From: Sordaria brevicollis
Taxonomy: Eukaryota > Ascomycota > Sordariomycetes > Sordariales > Sordariaceae
Assembly: GCA_033439795.1 (NCBI GenBank)
Contig: JAUTDP010000012.1
Coordinates: 310,001-374,000 of the forward strand
Direction: 5' to 3'
DNA: 64,000 nucleotides
Part shown: one piece after another, positions 23,434 to 36,092 of the stretch
Layout: the number at the start of each line of letters is the position of its first letter
How positions within the stretch are numbered: the stretch's first letter is position 1
Program-made: the position numbers and the translations under genes
The notes under the pieces: model-generated
The model's input: the letters and a program-made list of their open reading frames with translations, nothing else
Databases searched by the model: none
Told to the model about the DNA's origin: nothing

Positions 23434-25605
23434 TTAGTTCTCAGGCTCCGTATCCGTGTTAGTATCGCTCGTATCATCATCCTCATCATCATCCGTCCCA
23501 CTTTCCTCATCCGAGTCCTCCTCGTCCTTGACAACCCTCTGTTTTGTCGCACCACCCTTAGCCGCGGACATGATGCCAGCGATGGAATCTATTTTCATGT
23601 CTGTCAGTCTTATGTTTCCTTCACTATGGGGAATAGGACGAAAGGATAACTCACCCTCCTCAGGATCACTAATCTCTTCCTCAGCCTTCATCTCCGTCGC
23701 CCTGCTCGCGTCCTCCACCACGAGCGTCACCTCCATCTTGGTATCAAACCCGACATAGCTGTCACATACGACATGCATGACAAAGGTGTAGTGACCGGCT
23801 TGCGGGGGAGCTTGGAACTGTGCCTTGAGAGTCTGCATGGCGAACGTGGGCGTCTTGCCATCGGCTTCGTAGATAGGCCTGTCGAAGCTAACAAACGTGA
23901 AAGGTGGAACGGCCACACGGCCCTGCTTGGAATCCGTGAGGAAGACGTGCCACCTGGGGCTGTGGTCGCGGGCGAAGTAAGGGGAGGAGGCCAAAGGTGG
24001 GTAGACGTCTTCGGACTCGGCGTTGGCTTCTTCGTAGATGGGCTTGCCCTTCTCGTCCTTGCCGACGAGCTTCTTGGTCTTCTTGCGGCCGAGGATGGCG
24101 TCGAGGTCGTCTTCGGCGGGGTCGATGTCCTCGAGGTCGATAGGGGCAACGTCGGGCACCTTCTCGGAACCGGGGGGTACGAAACGGCCCTTGACGACGA
24201 GCGTGACGAGCGAAGAGGGGATGATGAACTTCTCACCGGTGACCTTGAAGAAAGCCTTGGCAACGCGGAGGTAGGGGAGCTGCTTGGCGTAGGCGATGGA
24301 TTCCTTGTACTGAGCGTCGGTTAGGAGACCCTTTCCGACAACGAGGCTGCGGCGCTTAGCGTCGGGCTGATCCATAAAGGCCTGGACAGTGGTGTGGACG
24401 CGGGAGTCACCCTCGACAGCCTGGACGATGGTCGAGTTGAAGTGAGGAAGCTGGTACAGAGGAGAAGCCTTGGGCGGGATAGCCTGGATAAGGCGCTGGC
24501 TGGCAAAGTACGAGGCGAGGAGAGGAGCGGTGTTCATGTAGGCGAGAGCGATGGCGTTGAAAGACTTGTTCAGAGCATGGGCAATGGGCGCAACCTGGAA
24601 TTTGGCCTTCTCGAGAGCAGCATCACCGAGCTCAATGCGCGCGATGTAAGCCCAGAGGAGGGCAAGAGCCTTTCTCCGGGGTCCGCTCTCGACATCCTCG
24701 AGCTTCTTCTTCTCCTTGGGGGAGAGTTCGTCGGAAGCCATGACCTTGGACTCAATCTTAGAGAGACCAGCGTCTGCCTTGTCACCCTTGAACAAATCCT
24801 CAAATTCTTTGCCGTTGCTGAGAGCGGCTACCACACCACCCTCGTCAATGTTGTCCTGGTACTCCTTAAACAAACGGTTGGCGCTCTCCATGAGAACGCC
24901 CTCCTTGGAGCGCCGAAGAGTGCCATACCACCAAGAACCGACCAGATAAGGGAGGAGGACACCAAACAGAGCGAAGTAGATCAGGATGATGTACTTGCCA
25001 TTGCCATCCGAGACAATGGCCTTGGGAAGCGCAATGTTGATGCTGAAGCCTTGCTTGCCATCGGGGTTGCCGAACTGGATATAGTTGTTGCGCACATCCT
25101 CATCGGTGAGCGCCTGGTATGCCTTGGAGATCTCGACGTAACGGCGGTTCAGGTCCTCAATGGTCTCGTTCTTGGCCGCGTCGGGGACGGCCTTGTCGGG
25201 GTGGAACTTGAGGGCGAGCTTCTTGTACTGCTTCTTGATCGCCTTCTCGGTGGCGCTGTCGGAGATGCCCAGGATATCATACGGGTTCCAAATGTTTTGT
25301 ACGGGGGCCTCGGTGGTCTTGATGAGGTAGAGCATGTAGCCCATGACAGCCCAGCCGGCGAGGACGAGGGCGATCAGCCATGGTTTGGCACCGTCCTTGC
25401 GCTTTTCCGACTTGCGTAGCGTGTCGACTACCGACGACTGGTCGTGCTTGTAGTCTGTCTGGATGCGCTTGAGGGCGGCGGCTGGGTCGTTCCGCGACGA
25501 CTTTATTAGCGAGTATGTGAGAGGGACGGTGACGATGGACGTGAGGGTGAACACGAAGAAGGGCCAGAGGTGGCCCTCCTCGTCGTAGGCGTAATCAGTA
25601 CTCAT
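23434..25605 (-). CDS. SEC63: ER protein-translocation protein SEC63 (J-domain)
   Basis: Membrane J-protein that couples the Sec61 channel to luminal BiP/Kar2 for post-translational import. Exons 25605-23655 and 23588-23434 give 701 aa. It starts MSTDYAYDEEG with TM1 at about 14-34, TM2 at about 75-95 and TM3 at about 210-230. The luminal J-domain lies between TM2 and TM3 (NPYDILGIS...), with HPD at residues 135-137. Two Brl/Sec63 domains follow (ALLWAYIARIEL...; APIDLEDIDPAE...; HYTFVMHVVCDSYVGFD...). The C-terminus is a Glu/Asp-rich tail, expected to bind Sec62. The 66-nt intron lies in the tail and reads through without a stop, so a retained form would only add 22 residues. Confidence 0.95.
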   Translation of the reverse strand: MSTDYAYDEEGHLWPFFVFTLTSIVTVPLTYSLIKSSRNDPAAALKRIQTDYKHDQSSVVDTLRKSEKRKDGAKPWLIALVLAGWAVMGYMLYLIKTTEAPVQNIWNPYDILGISDSATEKAIKKQYKKLALKFHPDKAVPDAAKNETIEDLNRRYVEISKAYQALTDEDVRNNYIQFGNPDGKQGFSINIALPKAIVSDGNGKYIILIYFALFGVLLPYLVGSWWYGTLRRSKEGVLMESANRLFKEYQDNIDEGGVVAALSNGKEFEDLFKGDKADAGLSKIESKVMASDELSPKEKKKLEDVESGPRRKALALLWAYIARIELGDAALEKAKFQVAPIAHALNKSFNAIALAYMNTAPLLASYFASQRLIQAIPPKASPLYQLPHFNSTIVQAVEGDSRVHTTVQAFMDQPDAKRRSLVVGKGLLTDAQYKESIAYAKQLPYLRVAKAFFKVTGEKFIIPSSLVTLVVKGRFVPPGSEKVPDVAPIDLEDIDPAEDDLDAILGRKKTKKLVGKDEKGKPIYEEANAESEDVYPPLASSPYFARDHSPRWHVFLTDSKQGRVAVPPFTFVSFDRPIYEADGKTPTFAMQTLKAQFQAPPQAGHYTFVMHVVCDSYVGFDTKMEVTLVVEDASRATEMKAEEEISDPEEGELSFRPIPHSEGNIRLTDMKIDSIAGIMSAAKGGATKQRVVKDEEDSDEESGTDDDEDDDTSDTNTDTEPEN

Positions 25606-27631
25606 CGTGAGTACCTATCGTGGCGAGAGACTGCTGCTCCCTTGTGTGTTGGTAGTGGTGGTGAACGATAACCCGAGAAGAAGATGTCGAGGACAAGTTG
25701 CAACTAGGAAGAGGCCGAGCAAGGCGCTTCTTTTGTTGGAGCTGCCACCGCGGGGATCCTCTTGTCTAGAGCCAGCAGCGTAGTAGTGGACCGTGAAAGA
25801 AAGGAGTGGAAGTTGTTCCCAATTGCTGGAGATGTATGGTTTTGGGAACAAAGGTTCAGTTGGTAGTGCAACTGTGTCAGTTCTGACGAAAATGTGGCGG
25901 CTTCCACAGGGTTCGTTGATTTGGACGAATGCTGGCTGGATTCGGTGATGGGGGATGTTGTCAAGTTGTCTCTTTCTGCGGATGGCGGATTGGCAGCATT
26001 GGCACCTGCGGATCGGGGCTCTGGCACCGAATGTGAATCGTGGCCTCCAAATTTCGGGCAGGGGGTCCAAGCTCCCCGCTAGCCGCTACGTACCTCCCAG
26101 ACCTCCCTCCGTACCTGCCCCTTCGGCTCGACTGCCACGGTTCCTTGTCCTCCCATTCTGACCCCGGAACGGGCACGCGAGACCTTGTTAGTGACTTTGT
26201 GAACCAATCACGGCATTGCGCTCGCTTCATTTTGATGGTGATCTCATGTCGCCTTTGATGTGAACAGATCTCTGTCTGGTGTTTGCTTTTGTCCTCCCTA
26301 GATATTTCAACAACAGATTTGATGAGAGATCCTTCTCGAAGGACCAGCCTCAACTGATCCTAATTTATTCCGATATAGCTTGACGCTGTAGAGACTTCGG
26401 AAGCTGCACATTAAGCAGAGTAACGACTGTAGGAGAGATACATCAGACCCAAGCAAACTTGGGCACAAGAATGTAAGTCTGTATTCCAAGCTTATTCAAA
26501 AGCTTATGCGAATGCCTAGACCCTTATTTGGATTTTAAGAGACGCCACATCCACAGTTTGTCATATCAAGTCTTTGATATCGAACATCAATACAGTGTAA
26601 CCAATGTAATGTTTCCCATCAACGCAGATGCCATGAACGAAACATTGAACGAAACACTCGGGTCCTTCCGAATGTTGCCGAATGTTGGGCATCACTGAAA
26701 TACCGGAGTGTATCAGAATATGACCTGCATCTAGGTGAGTGAGAGCGAGAATCGCTGGGTATGCCGTGGGTATTCACTACCTTTCAAGATTCTATCCTAA
26801 ATATGCCAAGCCTTTCTGGTCCGTCTTCTGGCAGACATGATGGAACACACTCCAACATCCTCCGTTCTACATAAGACTTCTATCTCGAGTTTGTAAGAGT
26901 CTATGTGCAATCCATGGTATACCATATCTGAACCTCCAATATTTTTAACCCTAGAGACCCAACCACGCGTGCAGGCCCGCTTCCTTTTCTTCCGTGTCAA
27001 AATGCCAGACAATGATCAGCATATGGTATGTGCATGATTGTGGTAGCTGGCAGCCCAAATCCGATGAGGAAAATGACCAGGACGATGATAAGACTAGGAC
27101 GCATGACATGGTGTAAGAAAGCGGCAACGGTTCAGGGAAAAGGTATGTGAGGTTATGAGCCAATGAAGAAAAAGTCTATGCCTTTGCCAACCAACAGTAA
27201 AATGAAACATCCGAGTCTTTTTTTTCTTGCTCCTTCGCTTCTTACACCTTGAGGGATATCATCCGAAGTCGTGCCATGGCATATACTTTAAAAACGTTCA
27301 GTCACTTCTTGGCCGAGACGTCAGAAGTACGCTAAACGCGCCTGACGGCAGCCATGAGCTTCCTGAACAGCCACAAGCAAACGTACCACGCAACGAGCAA
27401 GACCAAGAGATTGGGAGGTAAAAGCACAACGGCAGCGACCAGCCAGATGCCCCATGATCTAAGCCATGCCACTTGGCTGCCCACCACGTCGTTGCTCGCT
27501 TTCCTCTTCTCCCAAGCCCCGCGGGTGCGTCCTTGCTCGTCATCATGGTCGAAAGCGTCGTCTTCGGAAATATATCCCTCATTATCATCATCAGACTCAT
27601 CTTCGTACTCGTCGCCATTCGCTTGGGGTTG
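25606..27631. other. Intergenic region between SEC63 and the TPR-J gene
   Basis: 2.0 kb upstream of SEC63 and downstream of the next minus-strand gene. Only short, overlapping, compositionally random ORFs occur. No tRNA, 5S rRNA or repeat recognised. Confidence 0.55.
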
Positions 27632-30290
27632 TCATTGGTAGTGGAAGCCACCACCGAAACCTCCCCTGCCACGGGTACGACCGCCGCCTCCAGGGAAGCC
27701 GCCACCGCCGAAACCGCCGAAGCCACCACCACCGAATCCATGGCCGCCCTGACCACCCATCATCTGGATAATGATCTCGGGGTCAATGCCGCCCATGCCA
27801 CCGCCCATGCCACCACCAAACATATCAGACGGGTCCACCAGGTCGTCACCACTGTCGTACCTAGCGCGCTTCCTGTTTGGGAGTTAGCAAAAGTCATCAC
27901 ACAATAACCCATAACGTTGGGGGGAAAACTTACTGAGGATCACTAAGCGTCTCATAAGCTTCGCTGATATCCTTGAATCTGGCTTCGGCGGAGGCATCGC
28001 CGGGGTTCTTGTCGGGGTGGTGAACAATGGCGAGCTTGCGGTACGCCTTCTTGATCTGGGTTTCATCGGCGTTCTTGTCGATCCCCAAAATCTTGTAGTA
28101 GTCTTTCCTTTGAGACTTCTTGAGCTCGAGCTCGGCCCGCTTAACTTCCTGAGCAATGGTCCTGTCCTCAGGCTCGAGTTCTTGAAGCGCCTTCCACTCC
28201 TTAACGCAGTCCTCCCATCTTTCAGCCAAGCCAAGCGCGTTGGCCTTGGTCTTGCGGGCCTTGAGGTACGAAGGATCGAGGCTGATGGCTCTTTCGCAGT
28301 CGGCGATGGCCTCATCGTACTGCTTCAGCTTGGTGTGGCACAAGGCACGGTTCTGAAGAATCTTGGAGTTGGTACCCTTGTTTGCCGGGTCGATCTCCAA
28401 CGCCGCAGTGTACTTCTCGAGAGCGCTTTGCCAGCGGCCAGCCTTGTATTCGTCGTTACCCTCGCCCTTCATCCGATCCAGCCTCTGGACGGTGCGCAAC
28501 CACTTGATGGCATCCTTGAAATCGGGATCGCAGCTGAGCGCCTTGCGGAAATGCTGAATGGCCTTGTCGTTCTCACCGGAAGCGTAAAGCGCACGGCCAC
28601 GAATCACCAGGGCTTCGGGATCCTGGCTGTTGTTTCTAAGGAGCGACATGGCAATGTTCTGAGCCTCGCCGAGGGAGTTGATATCACCCATCTTAAGGAG
28701 AGCCTCGCCACGCATCAGAACCCACTTTCTGGGACGGCTAGCACCGATACCAAGAAGCCTCTCAGCCATATCGAGGGGGTGCAGAACCATGGAAGCAGAA
28801 GTACCCTCCTGAAGAGCCTTCTGGGCAGCCTGGATGTAGTTCAACATGTCCCTGGCGGGGGCCATGTCCTTTGCCGAAGGGGGCGGTTGGATGCGGTTGA
28901 AAGTGGCAATGGCTTCTTCGGGCCTGCCCAGGCTGGTGTAGATACGGGCCAGACGGAGCAGGATCTTGGGGTTGGTCGGGTCAAGCTCGGCGGCGCGAGT
29001 GCAGTCCTCCAGAGCATCCTTGTACTTGCCGGCGGACATGTAGGCGGCCGCACGGTTTCCTAGATATGTCGAGGATTCGGGCTGCAAGACGATGGCTGTA
29101 TTATTGATACCCAAGTTAGTTTCTCGAACTCAAATCTTGTTACTTCCAAACCCGGCCGCCTTCTCACCCTTGGTATAGTAGGCAATCGCCTGTGTGTAAT
29201 CCTTTGCCTTGAAGAACTTGTTGCCCTCATTCTTGAAGCCCTCCGCCTGCTCAGCAGGGCTCTGAACGGGGGTGGTGGGCTGCGAGCGATGGGGAGGAGG
29301 GGTAGGGACCTCGCCGTCATTGTTCTGGGCAGCATCGGCACCGTTGGACACAGGGACGGTAAAGGTGTTTCCGTGAGCGGGCGGTGTGGGCTTGCGCGGG
29401 CTCTGCTGGTCCTGGGGTTGCTGCTTGTGCGGCGGCGGGGTGGGCGAGGCTGCGGAAGCCGGCCCGTTCTCCTTGTTGTCGAACTCCATTGAATCTCGAA
29501 AGCTGTAGCCGGAGAGTTCAGAAAAGCGTTTGCGCTGCTCGGGGGGCAGGTTCAGCGGGTGGATGTCGTTGTCGACCTTGTTTTTTCTCCGGAAGGACGT
29601 TGACCTGGAACGGCTGTCTGACGCAGCGTGGGCAGCGGGATCGGTGACTGGATGACGGCCGAAACTGCTGCGGGAACTGGTCGAGGAGCGCGGGTGATGC
29701 GACGATGTCGACGACGAGTGTTTGTTGGGATCGCGCGCACTCGCAGATCTAGAAGTTGAGCCCGACGGGGGTGGTGTTGAGGGAAGATGTTGGTGGGGAG
29801 GTGGTGTCGGGGGAGAATTGTCCCGGCGAGGATATTGACTTTCGGACCTGTTGTGAGTTTTTTTGGCGGGCGGCGAGCGGGTGCCCGAGGGGGACGAAAA
29901 CACGGGTTTGGTGGGGGACAGTCGGTGTCCCTGCTGTCCCTGCTGTTGTTGCGACTGCGGGTGTAGCCCGGGCGGCGGCGGCTGCTGCGTGTACTGCTGC
30001 GTGTAGTGCGTCTGGGGCTGCGCGGCGGCGGGCGACGGCTTTGGACTTTTTGGAGGCGGCGGCGGCGGCGGCGGCGACTGCGAGTGCGAATGCCTTGACC
30101 TGGAGTGATGGTGCTGGTGGTGGTAGGGACTTCCTGGACCTGAAGGAGAAGCGCTGCCAGAAGACTGCTGCTGATGCTGAGTCGACTCGTACCGACCGGC
30201 GCGCGTTGTGGTGTCTGCTGCTGCTGCTGCTGCGTCCACTCTGTCCGTGGAGATGGAGCCTTTGGACGATTTCTTGCCGAAGAACCTCAT
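27632..30290 (-). CDS. TPR and J-domain co-chaperone (DNAJC7-like) with long disordered N-terminus
   Basis: Exons 30290-29168, 29095-27934 and 27872-27632 give 841 aa. Residues 1 to about 350 are low complexity: poly-Pro, Gln-, His- and Ser-rich, with a polyGln-like run; such an extension is absent from animal DNAJC7. TPR repeats start at about 352 ([21 protein letters not shown]) and continue through [19 protein letters not shown], the central repeats and [21 protein letters not shown] to about 690. The J-domain ([14 protein letters not shown]...) runs from about 705 to 770 with HPD at 734-736, followed by a Gly/Phe-rich tail. It should bridge Hsp70 and Hsp90 through TPR contacts. The start MRFFGKKSS at 30290 is chosen because upstream residues look like leader. 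The last intron splits the J-domain just after LSDP. Confidence 0.92.
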
Positions 30291-33101
30291 TGAACCTGTC
30301 GGAACCGCGATTGTTCCCCCAATTTCCGCACCGCAAACCGTTGCTGCAAAGGGGCGTTTTCCTGAACACACCCGGGATGATGCCGATGGTTTACCTCTAT
30401 ACCTGTAGAGAATATGGCAATGTGCGGGCTGGGACCGCCAAATATTGTTAAGGTTAAACTTTCCCAGTGTCTGTGTGGGTGTGCCTCTGTGTGCGTGCCG
30501 AGCGAGCGGTGACTTCCATCCAGAGCCGGACTTTGTATCGCGGCATGCGCATCCGGGCAAAAATTGGTGGGGGGTTCCTGTGTTGGTACCCTGCGACTAT
30601 CTGTGCCAAGTACTTGTGCGTACCCGAGTCAGAAGTGGGAACTCTGACCTTGATATTCACGGTCCTCCTGGCTACTAGTAAGGGTGACTGTGGGGAGATC
30701 ACAGGCTCTTTAGAAACTCCAGCGCCTATAGAACCTTCCTCTGCTTTTCTCTATGGAACAGGAGATCCCGAGTATGGAGTACGGAACCAACCTAGGGGCC
30801 ACGTCAAATTAGGTCAGGGTTTGAGGGAAACCGTGTGCGGGAAGCAAGCAAATAGCTTCCTATCAAGCTCGTTTGACTTTGCCCGGGATCCTACCCGTGA
30901 ACTGAGGGTGGTCTTTTATGTGCGGCGAAGGGAAGGCAGGGTAGCAGTTCGTTAACGTCGAATTAGGGACGGAGAAGCTTGCAGAATTCCGCGGTTTCGA
31001 GGAGGTTGGGATGGAGATGAAAGCGGGACGACATGGGACGAATTGATGCAATTGACGGACACAAAGCACACTGGATGAACGGTCTTCAACAGGACGAGAC
31101 AGGGCGTCAGTATAGACTCAAGAAGATGGGAAAAAGCGAAGCCAACGAAAGGCAGCAACAGGAGCTACCTCTACCTAGGCTACGGTCGATCCATCCCATC
31201 ACATCCGACGCTATAAAAGAATGGATGGAGACCGTCTTGTAACGTTGGAAGGGCTTAGGACGATATTCTCGGCTTCCCCAGACAGATTGTATGCGATTCG
31301 GGAGAATATGAGTTAGCTGGGGGGTCCGCTTACACCCTTTTCCTCACATGGACCAACACGTAAAATCCACCAAAGAGAATCCGTCAGCGATCCATTACGA
31401 GATACCCAGCGCGGAGGTTGAAAACGAAGAAAAAGATTATTCATTTTAACAGGGTAGCAGTGGCCGGTAGTTTTTGGGACATGCGACCCAAGCAATATCT
31501 ACGCAGTCCCAGCTTGGCTTTCGCATTCGGGGACCATTTTCAACGTCATCTCATCTTCTTCTTTGACCTTGCTCAAATTGCTCACTGACACTTCACCAGG
31601 ACGATATTTCACCATCACTGAAGATTGACCAGTCGAGAAAAAAATCACAAAACCAACTTGCCAACCACGAGAGCATCATGTCAGACTTCAGATATCATCT
31701 CCGAGTGGAAAGCCCAAAGGAAGACAAAGACCGGCTCACTGCAGGATAAATCGTGCCCCAAACAAGCCAACCAACGGACGCTGTCAAAGCTATTGGTTGG
31801 ACAACAATGGCCGTCAAATGTCAAGCCATCCATCCATCACAGCCCTCTTTTTAGTACTGGTTCAGACTTCAGAATCCAACAGCCGGGCCGCGGTGCGGGG
31901 GGGGCCGGGGATGTCAACTTCTTGTCTGAGTCTCTCCGGCCTCCTAATTTTGGGAACCATCCATCATGCCAAGACAGTCTTATGGTGGTCGGACAATGGG
32001 CTGGTTATATATCCAACCTCCTACCAACACTTCAGTCGTGTCTTGAGAGAAACCATCATCAGAAAGGTGTCAGGAAACTAGCAGCAAGGGAAGAGATATC
32101 GAAGGATTGCATCTAAACCCACATCGAAACTTCCATCTCGTCCTGTCCCGTCCGGTATTGAGAATGCGGGAACGGATAACACAGCCCACACGGGTGCATC
32201 CGCCTTCCGCAATCCATCTGATGGCTCTGCGCGTTCATCCACACCATTCCTTTCATCTGAAATGTCCGGCTCTTTATTCATCCAATACAATCCCTTAGAA
32301 AGACAAGTGGTGGTTGAGAAACGGCTGAAAGAGGGCTGAGCTTACCCGACCACATGGTGTGAGTGGCTAGACAGCTGTAATAACCTAGCTCGCCCTGTCA
32401 CCATCACACCTCGTTTGGTGAATTTCACATTCCAACAGTGAAACCCATGTGTTAAACAGAGTTTCACGTTGACCGTTTTTCTCGAAAGTTCGATGGGTCA
32501 CCGCCTTCGCCAACACCATGAGTTGTACAGAAGAAAAAATCCCGACCCCAGTCTGAGTAGTTACAAGGCTGATAGTTTCCTGGTCGAATTTCTTTAATGT
32601 AGTCGATTCAAGCTCAGGTTTTCCATCATCTCATAAATTACCCGACCAAGGTTTTTTTTTCTCTGCCAAGCAGGAATCTTCTCTGGGACTTCCCACGTCT
32701 CTGAAGCTAACATCGGTAGACTATCCCAAAAGACACTTCATCGAGATCAACTTCTGCAACTTGAGCCGAGGTCAACCACGCGGTATGGTTGCAACGAGCA
32801 GTCCTCAAGCTTTCAAATCTTAACATTCAAGGTTCAAGTGTGATATCCATAAATTACATACCCAGACTCGACAACGCCGATGCAACCCGCCTGCCTGATC
32901 CTAATTCTAAAACATTATCAAAAGCATTATTACAAGCCTGCCTGCCCATCATAAACTCAGGCATATGAGCCCATCGTCATCATAACCACCCATCACCGGG
33001 TGTAATTACTGTAACTCGGCCCGGTTCGAGTTGCCCTTTTGATATCCCATCCAACCGGTAGCCTTCCAACATTATATCATAATCACCGTGCCGTCCGGAC
33101 T
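30291..33101. other. Intergenic region, 2.8 kb
   Basis: No supported gene. It holds the promoter and leader of the TPR-J gene on the left and the 3' side of the EF-hand gene on the right. ORFs of about 160 codons occur (for example 30467-30955 and 31625-32116), but they have no recognisable domain. A GGTTCGAGT box near 33021 is not part of a foldable tRNA. Confidence 0.5.
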
Positions 33102-34474
33102 TCAACCACGTCCCGAATCCTCAGACCCTTGCTCACCCCCATTCCCCGTCCCCTGAATCAACTTGACAAACTCCCGGTACCTAAACACCTCCCCGCGCTT
33201 GTTCACGCCTCCGCCTCCTACTCCTCCCAGGCCAGTCGTCCTCTGGCTGTTCTGGGCAAACGCCCTGCGACCTGTAAAGCCGGCCATGACCTTGTCGACT
33301 TCGAGTGAGGTTAATGGCCTCTCGCCTGGTTCTGGCGCCGTGTTGAGCAGGGCGTCTCGTAGCTCGGCCACGTCGATTTGGCCGCTGTCGTCGTCGTCAA
33401 AGGCTGAGAATGCGGAGAGAAGTTCGCCGCTGGGGGAGAGGCTGGAGAGGGCGGTGGCGATGGAGTTGAGGAAGGTGGCCATGGTCATGGACTGGGGACC
33501 GTTGAGAGGGAAGAATTGGGAGACGTCGGAGGCGTTGTTTGGTAGACCTGATGTGCAGACACAATGTTAGTACGAGATCTAAAGAAAGGTAGGAAGTAGA
33601 TAGGCGTACCCAGTTGGTTCAGCATGTCAATGACATCCTCCCTGACCACGACACCGTCACTGTCGCGGTCCAGGATCTGGAAGCCCTCCCGTAAGGTGCG
33701 CACCTGCGAGGGCTGCAGCTGGGACATGGCATTGCCTCCGGTTCCCATGCTGATGGTCGAGGCAGAGGTAGTTGTTCGTGGTATCGAGGGAGAAGGCAAG
33801 GGTGAGATGCGATGCTGGGGAGGCCGCGGCGGCGGCGCGTCGCCGTTAAGAAACATTGGGTTAGGCGGAGGCGGGTTGACTACGGTTGGTGCCGATGCCG
33901 AAGCTCTAGGTGTCCAGCTGGCCTGGGACTGGGACTGGGACTGGGACTGGGACTGGGACTGGGACTGGGACTGGGACTGGGACTGGCTGGTCGGTGTAGA
34001 CAAAGGCGCAGGAGCTCCAACTCCAAGTCCAAGACCAGGTCCAGGTCCAGGTCCAAGTGGTCCTCCAAATCCAGCTCCGGCGGGCGTGGTCGGCGGGCCG
34101 CTGTTGTTGGCAATGTTATTGGTGAACCGGGACGTCAACTCGCTTACACTGGCCCCTCTTGAATGATGGTTGTTGACAGGCGGTGTCGCCAATGGAGATG
34201 TCGGTGCTTGTGCTGGTCGGAGTGGGGACGGGGATACTGGTGCCCCTGGGGACACAGCTCTGCGTTGGAATGGGGAATTCCTGGTGGCAGCTGGGGCACC
34301 AAGGGAGCCCGATCCCATTGGGGAGGCGTACGATCCCAGTGGGGATGGTTTGTACGGCCCTGCTGTTGGCGTCGCCTGTTTCGATGACACGCGAGACGGG
34401 ACGGGGTTAGCGATTGGACTTTTGAATCGTGCATTGGACTTTATCGACGGGAATGACGGGGAATCGCGCACCAT
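33102..34474 (-). CDS. EF-hand protein, myosin regulatory light chain-like C-terminus
   Basis: Exons 34474-33610 and 33547-33102 give 436 aa. Residues 1 to about 255 are disordered, rich in Ser, Pro and Gly, and include a Ser-Gln dipeptide run encoded by a hexanucleotide repeat. The C-terminal 170 residues resemble calmodulin or regulatory light chains. The first EF-hand has loop DRDSDGVVVRED (269-280), with Asp rather than Glu at position 12. A degenerate pair follows, then a second canonical loop DDDDSGQIDVAE (339-350). The ATG at 34474 (MVRDSPSF) is the first in frame. It may regulate a myosin or another calcium-dependent partner; the target is unknown. The light-chain assignment rests on overall pattern and is tentative. 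Confidence 0.85.
33921..33986. repeat. Hexanucleotide repeat CTGGGA, about 11 copies, inside the EF-hand gene
   Basis: Perfect tandem CTGGGA units (on the + strand) encode alternating Ser-Gln on the minus-strand protein. Such repeats vary in length between strains, and unit changes keep the frame. Confidence 0.92.
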
Positions 34475-36092
34475 GGTTAAAGTGACGTAGGTTGTAATTG
34501 ATAGCAGCCGGGACTGTCTTGCTGGGCTGGCGCGCGCGGATGATGGACGACTCGGCACAAATGCGCCCTGTACTGTACGATCCCCCGGGTTTCCTCGTTG
34601 GTGATCGCTGCGCTTGTTGAAATGGGGCCCTCGGTGTGCCAGGTATATGAATGTTTGCTTTCCGTGGAGCTATTAGAGAGCTTGGAGAGCTAGCTGCTGC
34701 AGTGGTGTTACGGCGAAATGAGTTGATTCGCGATTGCTCATCTCAGTTCCGTCTACAACCGGCGATGATGGAAGAAGAGTGGAGTTGAAAGTAAACAAAA
34801 GCGACCAGACAACGGGTCAAGTTCAAGGGAAAGCTGCAGCACTTGGATCTTAAAATGGCTGGTGCGCTCCCGTGTTACAGCGCGGTTGTTCGGGGCGCTT
34901 TGAAGTTGCTCAAGCAGCTGAACCTTGGCGGGGTCCCAAATTCGAAGCTCTGATTGGCTCTGGCGTTTATTTAAGCCTTCAACTTTATTTGAATGCAGGC
35001 GGTAAAATCATGAGCAACAAGCCAGCAACAGCCTGGAAGACGGGAACAGTTTGTGAGCAGCGACTGCAACAGGGGCCAGGCCATAAAACCCCTCCTCCAG
35101 TGACCTCCACCATCAGCGGCGGTTGCAGAGATGCGGCCCCCCTGTCAGGAGAAGCCGTTACGAATAGTTACAGGGGGTGGGTGGCCTTTGACAGTTTTTG
35201 TCCAGGCTTCTGGGAACTCTGGATGTCGTAGACACGAAGTTTGTTGTTTGAGGATGAGTGAAAAGATGCGATCATGTACCAGAGTAGAGATAAAATTTAG
35301 GGTATTGCACATTATGATTTCCTGTTGAATCTCAACTGAAATTGAAAAGTACGCCTTGACAAAGACATCAAAATGGAAAGCACGAATTACGATACAAGAA
35401 CGGTCCAGCTCCCGGCCGCACTCCACCAAAAATGTCGAAGCTGGGGTCGTTTGAATGCAGGTCCCTGAATCTCCCCAAGCAGGGGCATCCACCACCGTTG
35501 GGCTGCACCTTCCTGGCCTCCATCTTCATCTAATTACAATTCAAGTCTTTAGTTCCTTCCGACACTCAGCTTCTTCAAGCTAAGAACATTGGGCTCTTAT
35601 GCCCCTTCGCCTTGCAATTTTCACACCGCGATTCCACTTCTTCGAACATCATCCTTCACGATTGACTCGACGTCGGATTCTTACCGCCAGCTGCCGCGAC
35701 CACAAAGTCGCATCCTTTCCCCGCGTTGGTAACCCACGGAGAATAGCATTGGCCCGACGACCTAGTATCCGAGCTGCGATCGCCAGACAAAACCCGACGT
35801 CCCACGAGGTTGTTGGGCTACGTGGAACAATTGCCAGAATATCGAAACTGATCGGAAGTCTCAGTTCGTGTGGTAACGGGAACGATTAGGACTACGAATT
35901 TTGACTTGACCGGTGTTACCCAACGAAGGCATATCATCCCGAAACAGCGACCGGCGCAATCGTCTACATTCATCTACCTCGGATCACGGGTCGTCCAACG
36001 ACGGACAGGAGTCGGATATCTGGTAACACAACGTCAGGAGCTGGTTTCACATTATCTACCGTCTGCCGCGAGACAGGCGGATAAAGTAAAGG
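34475..36092. other. Divergent intergenic region between EF-hand gene and AFI1
   Basis: 1.6 kb holding two divergent promoters and a probable long AFI1 leader (about 35500-36090) with short upstream ORFs. No gene recognised. Confidence 0.5.

Noticed and set aside
24394..25419. 341-codon open frame antisense to SEC63
   Set aside because: Shadow of SEC63 codon bias; no recognisable domain.
28017..29063. 348-codon open frame antisense to the TPR-J gene
   Set aside because: Shadow frame; the minus strand has clear TPR motifs.
30467..30955. 162-codon ORF between the TPR-J and EF-hand genes
   Set aside because: No recognisable domain or consistent exon context; likely promoter sequence.
33015..33035. 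B-box-like GGTTCGAGT suggesting a tRNA
   Set aside because: No matching acceptor stem, D-arm or anticodon arm could be folded around it.
33921..33986. Short regular repeat resembling an array
   Set aside because: A simple hexanucleotide tandem repeat inside a coding exon, without spacers; not CRISPR.
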